Part shown: positions 47,908 through 57,198 of the stretch, piece by piece
Layout of the letters: each line of letters opens with the position of its first letter
Position numbering within the stretch: the first letter of the stretch is position 1
Notes under the pieces: generated by a model
What the model was told of the DNA's origin: nothing
Database searches by the model: none
Seen by the model: the letters and a program-made list of their open reading frames with translations, nothing else
Assembly (NCBI GenBank): GCA_029262995.1
Contig: JAJCYH010000011.1
Coordinates: forward strand, 300,621-364,620
Origin: Saprospiraceae bacterium
GTDB lineage: Bacteria; Bacteroidota; Bacteroidia; Chitinophagales; Saprospiraceae
Reading direction: 5' to 3'
Length of the DNA: 64,000 nt
Translations under genes and position numbers: made by a program

Positions 47908-50106
47908 ATGGTCTTGAAACTTAATATCAATAACAAAGCTGTATCTAAGTATTGTTTTTCTTTATTTGTTTTATTGTTTCAAATAAATTTCATAAGTGGT
48001 CAAGAAACGATCATACATTATGAAGGATCCTCAACAATCGCACATTTTATTAGAGATGCTGAACAAGTGTATGGTAAAACAAGATTCGACATTAATACAG
48101 AGACTGAGAGTTCAGGTGGAGAATTAGCGATTTTAGAAGGAGTAGCAGATATTGGTGGAGTCGCGAGGATTCCAAGTCCTAAAATTCTTGGTAAAGGTGT
48201 AGTCAGCACTTTGATCGGCTGGGATGCCATTGCCCTTATCGTAAATTCTGAAATTCCTGTTGATAATCTCACCAAAGAACAACTGAAAGGTATATTTACC
48301 AATCAAATAACGAATTGGAATTCCTTGGGAGGTCCTGATTTGACAATAATGCCTTTTATTGTTGAAGAACAATCTGCTACTAGGAAGGTATTTCGATCCT
48401 CCATCTTGAAGGAAGAAGATTATGTAAACTGCCAGACGGTTTCTATTGACAGAAATATAATTAACAAAGTTGCTGAGACACCAGGGGCAATTGGACAAAT
48501 TAGTCTATCCTTTCTTGAAGATAGAATAACAGGAGTTAAAGACTTGTCGATCGATGGTCAAAGAGCAACAGTAGATAACCAAAGCTACCCGATCACTAGA
48601 CCGCTTTACTTGTTATGGTGGCCAGGTCGGAAAGCAGTATCGGATTTTATTGATTGGACCCAATCTCAGGAAGCACAAGATATTATAAAGAAAAGATTTA
48701 TTGCTAAAGCTCAAAGCAACACCGAAAAATTCGGTAAGTTAATAGTGTATACTCGAACGAATGCTGTTGAAGATGCTGGAACATACTATTATCCACATGA
48801 ACCATATGACATCTTCAACAGTGACAATGTTTTGATCAGAAGCATAAGCAATCACTTAGATCCCATAGATGAAAATCCTACTATAGTAAATTTGCCTGCT
48901 GGTAATTATTTGATTTGGACCACTACAGCTAAAGTCAATAATGGAGAAAAACTATTGGTATCCATAGAATCAGGGAAAACTACAAGAGTGAATGTAGACG
49001 ACCAACAGATTGTTAAGGCTGTGGCACAAGAACAAATTGATGATTCTAACAGGAAACTGCAATTTACGGGTGACTTTAGATTCCGTGTCGAACAAGATTG
49101 GAACTCCTATCGAAAAGATGGAAGCCTTAGAAATGATAGAGGTAGGTTACGGTATCGACTTCGACTAGGCTTTAATTACAAGCACAATGAAGTTGTAACT
49201 ATAGGTGCTAGATTACGAACAAGTACAAGGAATAATTTGCAATCTCCACATATTACTCTCGGTCAAAACGATAATCATTCAATGTCAATTGATAAGGCAT
49301 TTGTTAAAATTAATAAAAACAAATATTCGTTTTGGTTAGGTAAAAATACCTTTCCTTTTTGGAAGCAAAACGAGTTGTACTGGAGTGATAATATTGCACC
49401 TGAGGGTGCTGCATTTGATGGAAACATTTCATTAAATAATAATGTGAAAGTCAAATACTCGATTGGGTATTTTATTATTAACAGCCTTGGTCAACAACTA
49501 TCAAATGATTCATCACTAAGAGCATTTCAGCTTAAATTAGAGAAGCAATCGTCAAAATTTAATTTGATTACCAGTTTAGGAATTTTTGATTTTAGAAAAA
49601 TTGAAGATAAGAATATTTTAGAAGAAGTTCATAAATTGGACTATCAATTATTGATAGCAGGCATGTCTGTGAAATATGATTTTAAATCACCTGTTGCTAT
49701 TGGGTTTGATTACATTAGGAATTTGAGCAATTATGATCAAGACTTATTGATCACTAGCAACAATTTGCAAAATGAGAAATTTGCTTGGGTAGCAAACTTA
49801 AAGATTGGAAGTATTAGCAAGACTGGTGATGTCATGTTTGCTTACTATTATTCATATATCCAAAAATATGCGGTTATAGATTTTCTAGCACAAGATGATT
49901 GGGTAAGATGGGATTTAGGAAATAATTCAGGGACTAGGTCCAGTAATTTTAAAGGTCATGAATTTCGATTGGCTTATGCATTAAGGAGTGATATGAATAT
50001 TGTTCTTCGTAGTTATTTTGTAAAAGAAATTATTAAAGAATTACCCAGTCAAGCAGAGTTGGAAACGAGCAACAGAATTCGATTGGATTTTAATTTAAAA
50101 TTCTAA
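47908..50106 (+). CDS. PstS-like phosphate-binding domain fused to an outer-membrane porin
   Basis: A 732-aa protein. After a signal peptide (to about Gln32), residues about 35-275 are a PstS-type periplasmic binding domain (HYEGSSTIAHF, ADIGGVARIPSPK, INKVAETPGAIGQIS). A beta-sandwich linker follows (about 285-365). Residues about 375-732 form a porin-like barrel (FTGDFRFRVEQDW, RGRLRYRLRLGFNYKHN) ending in Phe, as outer-membrane barrels do. Binding domain and pore on one chain is unusual. It would deliver phosphate or another oxyanion across the outer membrane. It has no pst operon neighbours. Confidence 0.78.
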   Translation: MVLKLNINNKAVSKYCFSLFVLLFQINFISGQETIIHYEGSSTIAHFIRDAEQVYGKTRFDINTETESSGGELAILEGVADIGGVARIPSPKILGKGVVSTLIGWDAIALIVNSEIPVDNLTKEQLKGIFTNQITNWNSLGGPDLTIMPFIVEEQSATRKVFRSSILKEEDYVNCQTVSIDRNIINKVAETPGAIGQISLSFLEDRITGVKDLSIDGQRATVDNQSYPITRPLYLLWWPGRKAVSDFIDWTQSQEAQDIIKKRFIAKAQSNTEKFGKLIVYTRTNAVEDAGTYYYPHEPYDIFNSDNVLIRSISNHLDPIDENPTIVNLPAGNYLIWTTTAKVNNGEKLLVSIESGKTTRVNVDDQQIVKAVAQEQIDDSNRKLQFTGDFRFRVEQDWNSYRKDGSLRNDRGRLRYRLRLGFNYKHNEVVTIGARLRTSTRNNLQSPHITLGQNDNHSMSIDKAFVKINKNKYSFWLGKNTFPFWKQNELYWSDNIAPEGAAFDGNISLNNNVKVKYSIGYFIINSLGQQLSNDSSLRAFQLKLEKQSSKFNLITSLGIFDFRKIEDKNILEEVHKLDYQLLIAGMSVKYDFKSPVAIGFDYIRNLSNYDQDLLITSNNLQNEKFAWVANLKIGSISKTGDVMFAYYYSYIQKYAVIDFLAQDDWVRWDLGNNSGTRSSNFKGHEFRLAYALRSDMNIVLRSYFVKEIIKELPSQAELETSNRIRLDFNLKF

Positions 50107-50107
50107 C

Positions 50108-50127
50108 TTTTTGCCTATAGGCAAAAA
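50108..50127. repeat. perfect 20-bp inverted repeat
   Basis: Arms TTTTTGCC and GGCAAAAA with a TATA loop, just after the stop of the PstS-porin gene. It probably acts as a terminator, although the U tract is inside the stem instead of after it. Confidence 0.55.
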
Positions 50128-50217
50128 AAATAATATTGAATACGACCCACATGATACATCAACTTCGCGCTTTATCTGATATTGCAATTTTCAATTTTTC
50201 AAGGAATTGTCATTTTC

Positions 50218-50607
50218 TTAAAGTACAGAATAAATTATGGCACAACCCAAAAGCATTGCGAAAGGAGATATAAATTTCATAGTGGCTGAGCCTAGAATAT
50301 CAGCGCACCAAACTGCATATTTATGATGAATTCTTCGAGGGACGAAATAAAGAACTAAGGACGTTGCTATCATGAACCATCCCAAAAGTTTAAATATATC
50401 TGGATATTTGGAATATTCTGCATAAAGAATTAATCCTGCAGCTGGAATCATCCTAAGCGTTATCTCAGAGTAATTAATAAAATTAGTACTTCCTGCCTTT
50501 CTCAAATATGCTCTAGCTTTATCTGGTCTTATTAGCATTAGCAAACCAACGGCAATGATGAATATCCCGAAAAAAATTACTATAAATTTGGCGATAAGAA
50601 TCTTCAT
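50218..50607 (-). CDS. hypothetical membrane protein, 129 aa
   Basis: A small protein with about four hydrophobic helices (about 6-24, 46-63, 68-86 and 105-127) and short charged loops (RPDKARAYLRK, VPRRIHHK). I do not recognise a family. It lies 72 bp downstream of the deaminase gene on the same strand and may share its transcript. Confidence 0.7.
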   Translation of the reverse strand: MKILIAKFIVIFFGIFIIAVGLLMLIRPDKARAYLRKAGSTNFINYSEITLRMIPAAGLILYAEYSKYPDIFKLLGWFMIATSLVLYFVPRRIHHKYAVWCADILGSATMKFISPFAMLLGCAIIYSVL

Positions 50608-50679
50608 GTAATGCTATATTTCAATTACAAACTTTAATAAAAAATTGTACCCTAGGATCAAGTTAAGATTTATCTCTTA

Positions 50680-51705
50680 TCATAAATTCAATGTATCAAA
50701 ATAGTTTTTTACTTCTAAAATATGCTTTTCTTTGGCTTCACGACTCAGCCAACTCGCTTCAAAAGCATTAACGGCCAATTGCATCAATTGCTCTTTATTT
50801 AAATTTAAGGCTTTAGCTGTTTCATAATAGTTCTCATTCATATAGCCTCCAAAATAAGCTGGATCGTCTGAGTGAATAGTTGCTAATATTCCTTTCTGGA
50901 GCATTTTTGCAACTGGATGGTCTTCCATTCTTTGGATGACTTTGAGCTCTACATTACTGAGAGGACATAAGGTTAAAGGAATATTATTGTCAATTATTCT
51001 TTGAACTAAAGCTTCGTCATCTAAACAACGGTTTCCATGGTCTATTCTCACAACGTTCAAAAGATCAAGTGCTTCCCATATATAGTCTGCAGGGCCTTCT
51101 TCTCCAGCATGGGCCACCAATTTATAACCATGACTTGCAGATTCTTTAAACACATTGACAAACTTGCTAGGTGGATTACCTTTCTCTGATGAGTCCAAAC
51201 CTACACCATCGATCCATTGCTTATATGGGAGAGAAGACTCAAGTGTTTTGAATGCTTCTTCTTCACTTAAATGCCTAAGGTAAGACATGATGAGTTGAAA
51301 GGAAATGTTTAATTCTTTTTTTGCTTTGACAAGGGCTTTATAGATTCCATTAATAACAACATCAAATTCAACCCCTCTGTCAGTATGTGTCTGTGGATCA
51401 AAAAACAGTTCTACGTGGACAACATTTTGACTGTACACTTTGCATAGGTAGGTCCATGTCAGGTCGTAAAAATCACGCTCATAAATTAGTACCTGAGCGC
51501 CTGTATAGTAGATGTCTAGAAACTCTTGAAGGTTATTGAACTTGTAGGCATTCTTTAGTGATTCAATGGAATCATAGGCCAAGGCTATATTATTTCTATT
51601 GGCAATTTCAAACATTAGATCGGGTTCAAGGCTCCCTTCGATGTGCATGTGAAGTTCCGCTTTGGGAATGCCTTGAATAATTTTTAGTAGGTCAGATGAT
51701 TCCAT
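50680..51705 (-). CDS. adenosine/adenine deaminase family protein
   Basis: A 341-aa TIM-barrel deaminase that removes the amino group of a purine. The zinc site is formed by HMHIEGS (H-x-H), a His in VAHAGEEGPADYIW, DHGNRC and HSDDP; HAGEEG carries the catalytic Glu. SDDPAYFGGYMNENYYET in place of the adenosine deaminase TDDP segment is typical of the adenine deaminase subgroup (Aah1/PA0148 type). I therefore favour adenine over adenosine as substrate, without proof. It is cytosolic. Confidence 0.87.
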   Translation of the reverse strand: MESSDLLKIIQGIPKAELHMHIEGSLEPDLMFEIANRNNIALAYDSIESLKNAYKFNNLQEFLDIYYTGAQVLIYERDFYDLTWTYLCKVYSQNVVHVELFFDPQTHTDRGVEFDVVINGIYKALVKAKKELNISFQLIMSYLRHLSEEEAFKTLESSLPYKQWIDGVGLDSSEKGNPPSKFVNVFKESASHGYKLVAHAGEEGPADYIWEALDLLNVVRIDHGNRCLDDEALVQRIIDNNIPLTLCPLSNVELKVIQRMEDHPVAKMLQKGILATIHSDDPAYFGGYMNENYYETAKALNLNKEQLMQLAVNAFEASWLSREAKEKHILEVKNYFDTLNL

Positions 51706-51784
51706 AAGATGTAAGTTATTTATATAGTTTAATTATATTGAGCTAACAAACTGTAACCCTATCGCAGTACCATTATGGTACAGT

Positions 51785-52525
51785 TTACTCATTATTATCT
51801 CCCTTTATTCGATTTATTGTCTGTCGTACTCCTATGGTCGCTCCATAGTTTGAAAGTTTCTCGCTTATAGAAGAGTTTCGTATATTATTTAATTGTGTTT
51901 CATAATTAAACGTTCCAAACAATTGTAGACTCTTATTCATTTTAAAATTAACACCTGCTGAAATTCTCGCGAATAAATTAATAGAACTTCGATCATTTCT
52001 TATTGACTCTTCGCTTGAGTTGATATCAGTTCCTTCTTTTAAAACTGAATTTGTTAATATACTTATTGAAGGACCGATTTCAACAAATGGCTTGAGAGAG
52101 CTTTTTCCTATTTCATACCTTAAAAGCATTGGAATGCCAATGAAACTATAAGAAACTGAATTTATGATTTCATGAGGTAATGTTGGGTCAAACACCCACT
52201 CACCATTTTCATTATGTTCACTTGACCACCTTAAACCACTTAATTTTGTAGTGGAATAATTGTATTGGGAATAATTAATTCCACTTCTTAATTTAATTTT
52301 TTCTGTTAGGTTTAAACTATAAGTAAGTTCAATGTTATGGCTCATTTTCCGTTCATGTAAATTTCTTGAATCAAAAATTGGGTCACTAATTAAAACTTCT
52401 TCATAACCAGAAAAACTTCGGAATGAACTTCCTCCTCCGATAGAAAAGTCTATTGATGAATATTTCTGTGAATAAGCTATAGATGTGGAAAAGATAAAAA
52501 GATAGACTAAGATTGTTTTGATCAT
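51785..52525 (-). CDS. outer-membrane beta-barrel protein (PorT-like)
   Basis: A 246-aa exported protein with a signal peptide (ends SIAYSQ, residue 19). Eight amphipathic strands follow in the PorT-like OMP_b-brl_2 pattern (SIDFSIGGGSSF, KLRSGINYSQYNYS, GIPMLLRYEIGKSSLKPFVEIGPSIS). The function is unknown. It ends the conserved part of the window; the repeat-rich region begins upstream of its start. Confidence 0.75.
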   Translation of the reverse strand: MIKTILVYLFIFSTSIAYSQKYSSIDFSIGGGSSFRSFSGYEEVLISDPIFDSRNLHERKMSHNIELTYSLNLTEKIKLRSGINYSQYNYSTTKLSGLRWSSEHNENGEWVFDPTLPHEIINSVSYSFIGIPMLLRYEIGKSSLKPFVEIGPSISILTNSVLKEGTDINSSEESIRNDRSSINLFARISAGVNFKMNKSLQLFGTFNYETQLNNIRNSSISEKLSNYGATIGVRQTINRIKGDNNE

Positions 52526-52548
52526 ATTTTTTTTATTTTGATAACGTT

Positions 52549-52674
52549 CAAGGCATACAGAGCAACCGTTGATAGAGAGCGCCGTTGCAGGCGACTGAAC
52601 GTGTTCATAATGTTAAGTTAGTCATTTTTCTTGAATGTAGTAGGGTAGATTGTCGTCTGAGATGCCGTTATACA
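52549..52674 (+). repeat. dispersed repeat A, copy A2
   Basis: Homologous to the reverse strand of 28021-28152. It has the hairpin GCAAC/GTTGC (52562-52566 with 52584-52588, 17-base loop) and a second inverted repeat TGAAC/GTTCA (52596-52600 with 52603-52607). Its last 15-25 bases recur near 62938-62960 (copy A3). Confidence 0.75.
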
Positions 52675-52810
52675 TATTATTAGCTACCGTATTCTTATTG
52701 ATCATAATGATACCTACATTGAATAATCGTACATTTCTGATCTTCTCCTTTTTTATCTGATATTTTATATACTAATCTGTGCTCTTGAGTAGGTGACTAT
52801 ATTTAATCCT

Positions 52811-52900
52811 AAGAAAGTTAATACTTATATCTTCAAACCAATTAGTAGGATTGCTTAATATTTTTATGTTGATATTAATACGGAACGAATACATGCTTAA
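52811..52900 (+). repeat. dispersed repeat B, partial copy B0
   Basis: The first 90 bases of repeat B are recognisable: the start motif with AAAGTTAATACTTATATCT, then the TTGATATTAAT segment. The hairpin-bearing second half is missing. Confidence 0.7.
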
Positions 52901-53131
52901 ACAAGAGAGATATGGCTCTACGCGAAACTTCAAAACACGCTAGCTAGAGGTCACATGCAGCTTTAGTAAATGGTGCTGGAATCATATTAATGCTTGGTGT
53001 AAAATATTTATATTTTGAAAAGCGGCTCTTGATTTATGACACTATGATTCAATCTAAAAACATTAACAATCAGGAAATACTGTAAATAATAGGCAATTCT
53101 TTGCAAAGTAAAACTGCTCTTATACCTACTT

Positions 53132-55582
53132 TTGTGCCATATTAAATCTATTGAACTGAACAAAGGCATTTATATCTTACTTTTTTCACTTATATCTACT
53201 CATTCATGGGCTCAGGGTCTGAATAAATTGATCTCTGCTTCCAGGACAAATGAAGAGATAAATATTGATGGCAAAATTTTAGAAAGCAATTGGGCTCATG
53301 CTGAAGTTGCAACAGACTTTTTAGAGAACAATCCAACTGAGGGCAATAAGCCAATTTATAAGACAGAGGTTCGGGTGCTATTTGATGACAATAATATTTA
53401 TGTGCTTGGCTACTGTTATGATGAACATCCCGATAGTATTTTAACACAATTGGGCGAACGGGATGACAGATTGAATGCAGACCGATTTGCCGTTTCTTTT
53501 GACACGTATAATAAGATGCTGGATGCAGTTACATTTTCAGTTTCTTCTTCTGGTGTGCAGTCAGATTCCAAGGTTACAGATCCTTTGTTTAATGCTGTGT
53601 GGGAAAGTGCAGTTCAAATTGTAGATGATGGCTGGATTGCTGAAATTAAGATCCCCTATTATACTCTCCGTTTTCCGAAAGGAGAAGAACAATTATGGAG
53701 AGTACAGTTTGAAAGGGAGATAAGACGGAGTAGGACCGTATTGCAATGGTGTTTGGTACCAAAAAATATAGAAACAAGGCTAAATTATTGGGGACTTTTA
53801 ACAGGATTAAATGAAATAAAGGACCCTCTTCGATTATCACTATCTCCCTATGTTTCATCTTTTGCAGAGTTTTTTGATGGTGAAAGTTCCATAGGTTACG
53901 GTGCAGGTGCAGATCTCAAATTGGGACTGAACGAAAGTTACACCGTCGATATGACTTTATTACCCGACTTTTCCCAGGTACGTTCTGATAATATTGTTAA
54001 AAACTTGAGTGCTTTTGAAGTGGTTTTTGACGAACAGCGGCCGTTTTTTCAAGAAGGGGTGGATTTATTTAATCGAGGTGAGCTATTTTATTCACGACGT
54101 ATAGGTGGTCTTCCAATTCGATATAATGAATCGAATACAGATTTAACGCTTACCGAACAATTAATTAAAAACCCAATACGCTCCAGACTAGTAAACGTCA
54201 CAAAGCTTTCTGGCAGAAACAATAAGGGCTTGGGTATAGGTGTAATGAATGCCATAACAGCTTCGAGTAATGCTTTAATTGAAGATACTGAAACGGGGAA
54301 TACCAGAGAGATACAGACTAATCCATTGGTGAATTACAGTATTGTTTCTTTTGATCAAAACTTGAAAAACAACAGCTCTGTATATTTTATTAATCTAAAT
54401 ACTTCACGATTTGGGGATTTTATAGATGCTAATGTTACTGCGGCAGGCTTTAATCTGGTTTCAAAAGACTTAAAATATTCTATTTCAGGGAACATAAAAA
54501 TTTCTCAGAGAGATACCAATTTGCTAGAGAATATTCTTGTAGCAAATGCCAATGATGGTTTAAGCTACTTGCTAAACATTTCTAAAATAAAGGGCAACTT
54601 TAAGTTTTCTCTATCAAGTGAAAGTAAGTCTCCCAATTATAACCCTAATGATCTGGGCGTAAACTTCAGGACCAATATCAGGAATCATTCTATAAATTTT
54701 CAATACAATAAATACAATCCATTTTGGATCTTAAACAGTAATAGTAATTCATTTACATTCAGCTTGGAACAGGATTATTCATCTGATGAAATATTAAAGA
54801 AAAAATACAGTGCCAGATATTTCTTTCTTTTTCCAAGCTTCACCGCAATTTTCATCAATATGAGTTCGCAAATTGGTGACGGTATTGACCTGTTTGAATC
54901 GAGAGTGCCAGGACAAGAGTTTGTAATTCCAGAATTCTATTTTAACGGAATTGGAATATCGACTGACTATAGAAAAACCTTTGCGTTAGATGGAAGCATT
55001 GGTTATGGAGAAGGCTATTTTACTGATTATGTTGTCAATCACTATTTTGAGGCGAAACTATCACCCATAATTCGAGTAAATGATAAATTGACATTGACAC
55101 CTTCGTTAAACTATTCTAGCTTCTTAAATGGAGCTGGTTTTGCAGGTTATTTTGATGGCATACCGAAGTATGGGGTCAGGGATGTCAAAACTTTGACCAA
55201 TATTCTGCAAGGAAAATATTTATTTAAGAATAATCTGTCTTTAACACTTAGGGTAAGGCATTATTGGTCCTATGGGCTTTACGATTATTACGGAGATCTG
55301 GATTCGGAAGGTTATATTATTAAAGATGATTCGTTTGTCGGCAATGCGGATTTTAATTTCAATGCATTTAATACAGATTTAATATTTGCATGGCAATTTG
55401 CACCAGGCAGTTTCTTAAATATTGTTTATAAAAATGACCTTCAAAGAGATGAAAATGATATTCAATTATCATACTTTGATAATTTGAAGTCTGTATTCAA
55501 TGAAGGTCAGAGAAATACGATAACCATGAAGCTGATCTACTTTCTGGATGTGGTTTCCAGCTATAATAAGATATTTAACTAG
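53132..55582 (+). CDS. DUF5916/CBM9-like outer-membrane protein
   Basis: An 816-aa protein. The hydrophobic stretch IYILLFSLISTHSWAQ ends a signal peptide near residue 28. Residues about 35-210 form a carbohydrate-binding family 9-like domain (INIDGKILESNWAHAE, DDNNIYVLGYCYDE). The rest is a DUF5916 barrel (LPDFSQVRSDN, VVFDEQRPFFQEGVDLF). The ligand is unknown. No ATG is available before the signal: TTG 53132, or a downstream CTG/ATT, must start it, so its expression or intactness is uncertain. Confidence 0.82.
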   Translation: MCHIKSIELNKGIYILLFSLISTHSWAQGLNKLISASRTNEEINIDGKILESNWAHAEVATDFLENNPTEGNKPIYKTEVRVLFDDNNIYVLGYCYDEHPDSILTQLGERDDRLNADRFAVSFDTYNKMLDAVTFSVSSSGVQSDSKVTDPLFNAVWESAVQIVDDGWIAEIKIPYYTLRFPKGEEQLWRVQFEREIRRSRTVLQWCLVPKNIETRLNYWGLLTGLNEIKDPLRLSLSPYVSSFAEFFDGESSIGYGAGADLKLGLNESYTVDMTLLPDFSQVRSDNIVKNLSAFEVVFDEQRPFFQEGVDLFNRGELFYSRRIGGLPIRYNESNTDLTLTEQLIKNPIRSRLVNVTKLSGRNNKGLGIGVMNAITASSNALIEDTETGNTREIQTNPLVNYSIVSFDQNLKNNSSVYFINLNTSRFGDFIDANVTAAGFNLVSKDLKYSISGNIKISQRDTNLLENILVANANDGLSYLLNISKIKGNFKFSLSSESKSPNYNPNDLGVNFRTNIRNHSINFQYNKYNPFWILNSNSNSFTFSLEQDYSSDEILKKKYSARYFFLFPSFTAIFINMSSQIGDGIDLFESRVPGQEFVIPEFYFNGIGISTDYRKTFALDGSIGYGEGYFTDYVVNHYFEAKLSPIIRVNDKLTLTPSLNYSSFLNGAGFAGYFDGIPKYGVRDVKTLTNILQGKYLFKNNLSLTLRVRHYWSYGLYDYYGDLDSEGYIIKDDSFVGNADFNFNAFNTDLIFAWQFAPGSFLNIVYKNDLQRDENDIQLSYFDNLKSVFNEGQRNTITMKLIYFLDVVSSYNKIFN

Positions 55583-55712
55583 TTTGTTTATATAAATTTA
55601 GTTCAACTATGTTTAATAGTTAGAAGCTCTGCTTTATAGTTAATTTAAATCATTAGGAATTGGTCTAAAATTATAGCTTGATTAGGAATCTGCAATCTTG
55701 ATAAATTATAGT

Positions 55713-56162
55713 TTAATCTATTATGTTATTTTCAATAGCACACCAAGTATCCCAAATTCTTTTATTTAAGCTTTTAAATTCTACTGAATCTTTCCCATTT
55801 TCTATGACATTAAATAATTCATGCATTTCTCCACGTAGTTCCGGATAGTTATCTGTTACGCGTTTAATATTAAGCCAAGCGTTAATATGTTCTTTAAATG
55901 CCAATTTGAATTTTTCTGGACAATATTCATAATCCAAATATTTTAAGCCATTAGTGTATTCATTAATAGTTTCGCTTAGTGATATTTGTTCGCAAGAATG
56001 ATTTCTGATCTTACCTAATTCTTGATCAAATTGCATTACATTATCTATACAATCTAAAGCCCTAGAATTCTTTATTTCAATATTATTCCCATTATTTTTT
56101 TCTGCATTGCTATTACAGACCAAAATAGTGAAGCACAACATTGTAGTTAATGCGAGTTTCAT
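55713..56162 (-). CDS. small exported protein, 149 aa, unknown
   Basis: From ATG 56162 the product begins MKLALTTMLCFTILVCNSNAEK, a signal peptide with a possible lipidation Cys16. A GTG frame 20 codons longer is less likely. The mature part is mostly helical, with WLNIKRVTDNYPELRGEMHELFNVIENGKDSVEF and four scattered Cys. I do not recognise the family. It stands among small lipoprotein genes in the accessory region. Confidence 0.65.
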   Translation of the reverse strand: MKLALTTMLCFTILVCNSNAEKNNGNNIEIKNSRALDCIDNVMQFDQELGKIRNHSCEQISLSETINEYTNGLKYLDYEYCPEKFKLAFKEHINAWLNIKRVTDNYPELRGEMHELFNVIENGKDSVEFKSLNKRIWDTWCAIENNIID

Positions 56163-56288
56163 AATGCAGTTAATTCGTCTAAAAGCTTGTTGGTGACGTC
56201 TTGCGTTATGTCTATTGTCCACCTATGTTGGATGGAATAGTCAGTTGTGTAGAACATTGCTACTATCCCATATTAGTGACCGTATAAA

Positions 56289-56705
56289 TTATTCAACTAA
56301 TTCAGGATAATACTCTTTTGCATTTAATGGATATTTCTCCATATCAACAACAGTAACATTTTTATCTTTTAAAGCACACCCTAAGCTTTGAGCTTCAGCT
56401 CCGTCAAGTTTACTTAAATTTGATGTAGACCTTCCCCAAACAGTAGGATGATTTGGTGCTTCATTCTCCCAAATTTCTTTATAACCAGTATATCTTGTTT
56501 CGACTGGCTCATCACAACATGTCGGCAATTCTTTTGATTTTACTAAATAAATGTATTTCACTTTTTGTACTACTTGTGTTGAATCACCTAGATTAGGTAT
56601 TTCCTCACATGCACATTTGTACAATTTCAATTCCTGACTTGGACTATTATTACAACTAATTGTACAGATGATCATTGAAAATAAAATTAGAACAGAAGCT
56701 TTCAT
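56289..56705 (-). CDS. small Cys-rich lipoprotein, 138 aa, unknown
   Basis: A lipoprotein signal (MKASVLILFSMIICTISC, Cys18) precedes a compact mature domain with a CxC (CAC), a CC pair (TCCDEPVETRYTG) and a further Cys (SLGC), suggesting disulfides or metal binding. No family is recognised. A 17-T run lies 51-67 bp upstream of its start codon. Confidence 0.68.
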   Translation of the reverse strand: MKASVLILFSMIICTISCNNSPSQELKLYKCACEEIPNLGDSTQVVQKVKYIYLVKSKELPTCCDEPVETRYTGYKEIWENEAPNHPTVWGRSTSNLSKLDGAEAQSLGCALKDKNVTVVDMEKYPLNAKEYYPELVE

Positions 56706-56755
56706 AACTACGGTATTTTAAGTCTAAATTACTAAAAATTTGTTGTAATGATGTC

Positions 56756-56772
56756 TTTTTTTTTTTTTTTTA
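56756..56772. repeat. homopolymer run of 17 T
   Basis: An uninterrupted 17-T run upstream of the minus-strand lipoprotein gene at 56289-56705. It reads as poly-A on the coding strand. It could change length by slippage, or act as a promoter UP-like or flexible DNA element; it is also a likely sequencing-error site. Confidence 0.9.
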
Positions 56773-56787
56773 AGGGGCTAAAACATA

Positions 56788-56812
56788 ATGTTAGTTGATA
56801 GAATATATTAAT
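56788..56812 (+). repeat. 25-bp direct repeat D, copy 1
   Basis: Identical over 25 bp to 59500-59524, beginning ATGTTAGTTGATAG. The flanks do not match. It is probably a remnant of a larger duplicated sequence in this accessory region. Confidence 0.7.
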
Positions 56813-56991
56813 GGTGTAAATAGTAAAGATGAAATTGAGACACCACTATTCACATCAATTATAAATCAAAAACGAGGGATTGAAGCTTAAAGCTATCAAC
56901 TGTGGAATAGGGAAGCTTACAAATGTTTTAAATGAGTTTTTATTTCAAGGATGCAAGTAGCTTTAGTCGTGCTATTAGGTGTTGTGTTTAA

Positions 56992-57192
56992 TTATTTGTT
57001 TCTTTCTTTCTGTTTCAAAGCAAATGTAATAACACAATTTAGTGTAATTACAATTAAAGCAGTTGAGAATAAAGTTTGAAATATATCAGAATTATTAATA
57101 TTTAACAGGCTTTCATTTTTTAGCACCTTATAGGTACACCAATAGCATAACAATGCAATCAAAAACAATAAAATATTTTTCTTAAATGTCAT
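56992..57192 (-). CDS. two-helix membrane protein, candidate immunity partner
   Basis: A 66-aa protein with two transmembrane helices (about 7-24 and 40-60), a polar loop and a basic C-terminal tail (KQKERNK). It starts at ATG 57192, 6 bp after the stop of the 51-aa peptide gene, so the two are surely co-transcribed. Small two-helix proteins in this position often give self-protection against a co-encoded peptide, but I cannot show this here. No family was recognised. Confidence 0.6.
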   Translation of the reverse strand: MTFKKNILLFLIALLCYWCTYKVLKNESLLNINNSDIFQTLFSTALIVITLNCVITFALKQKERNK

Positions 57193-57198
57193 TAGAAA

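Larger units (their letters stand above)
52526..53131. other. intergenic region with repeats A2 and B0
   Basis: 606 bp with no gene that I can support. It holds repeat A2 (52549-52674) and a partial repeat B (52811-52900). The last 230 bp before the DUF5916 gene are AT-rich with no clean promoter. Confidence 0.55.

Noticed and set aside
48018..48498. Minus-strand frames inside the PstS-porin gene
   Set aside because: They lie antisense to a strong domain match and show no start signal or family features.
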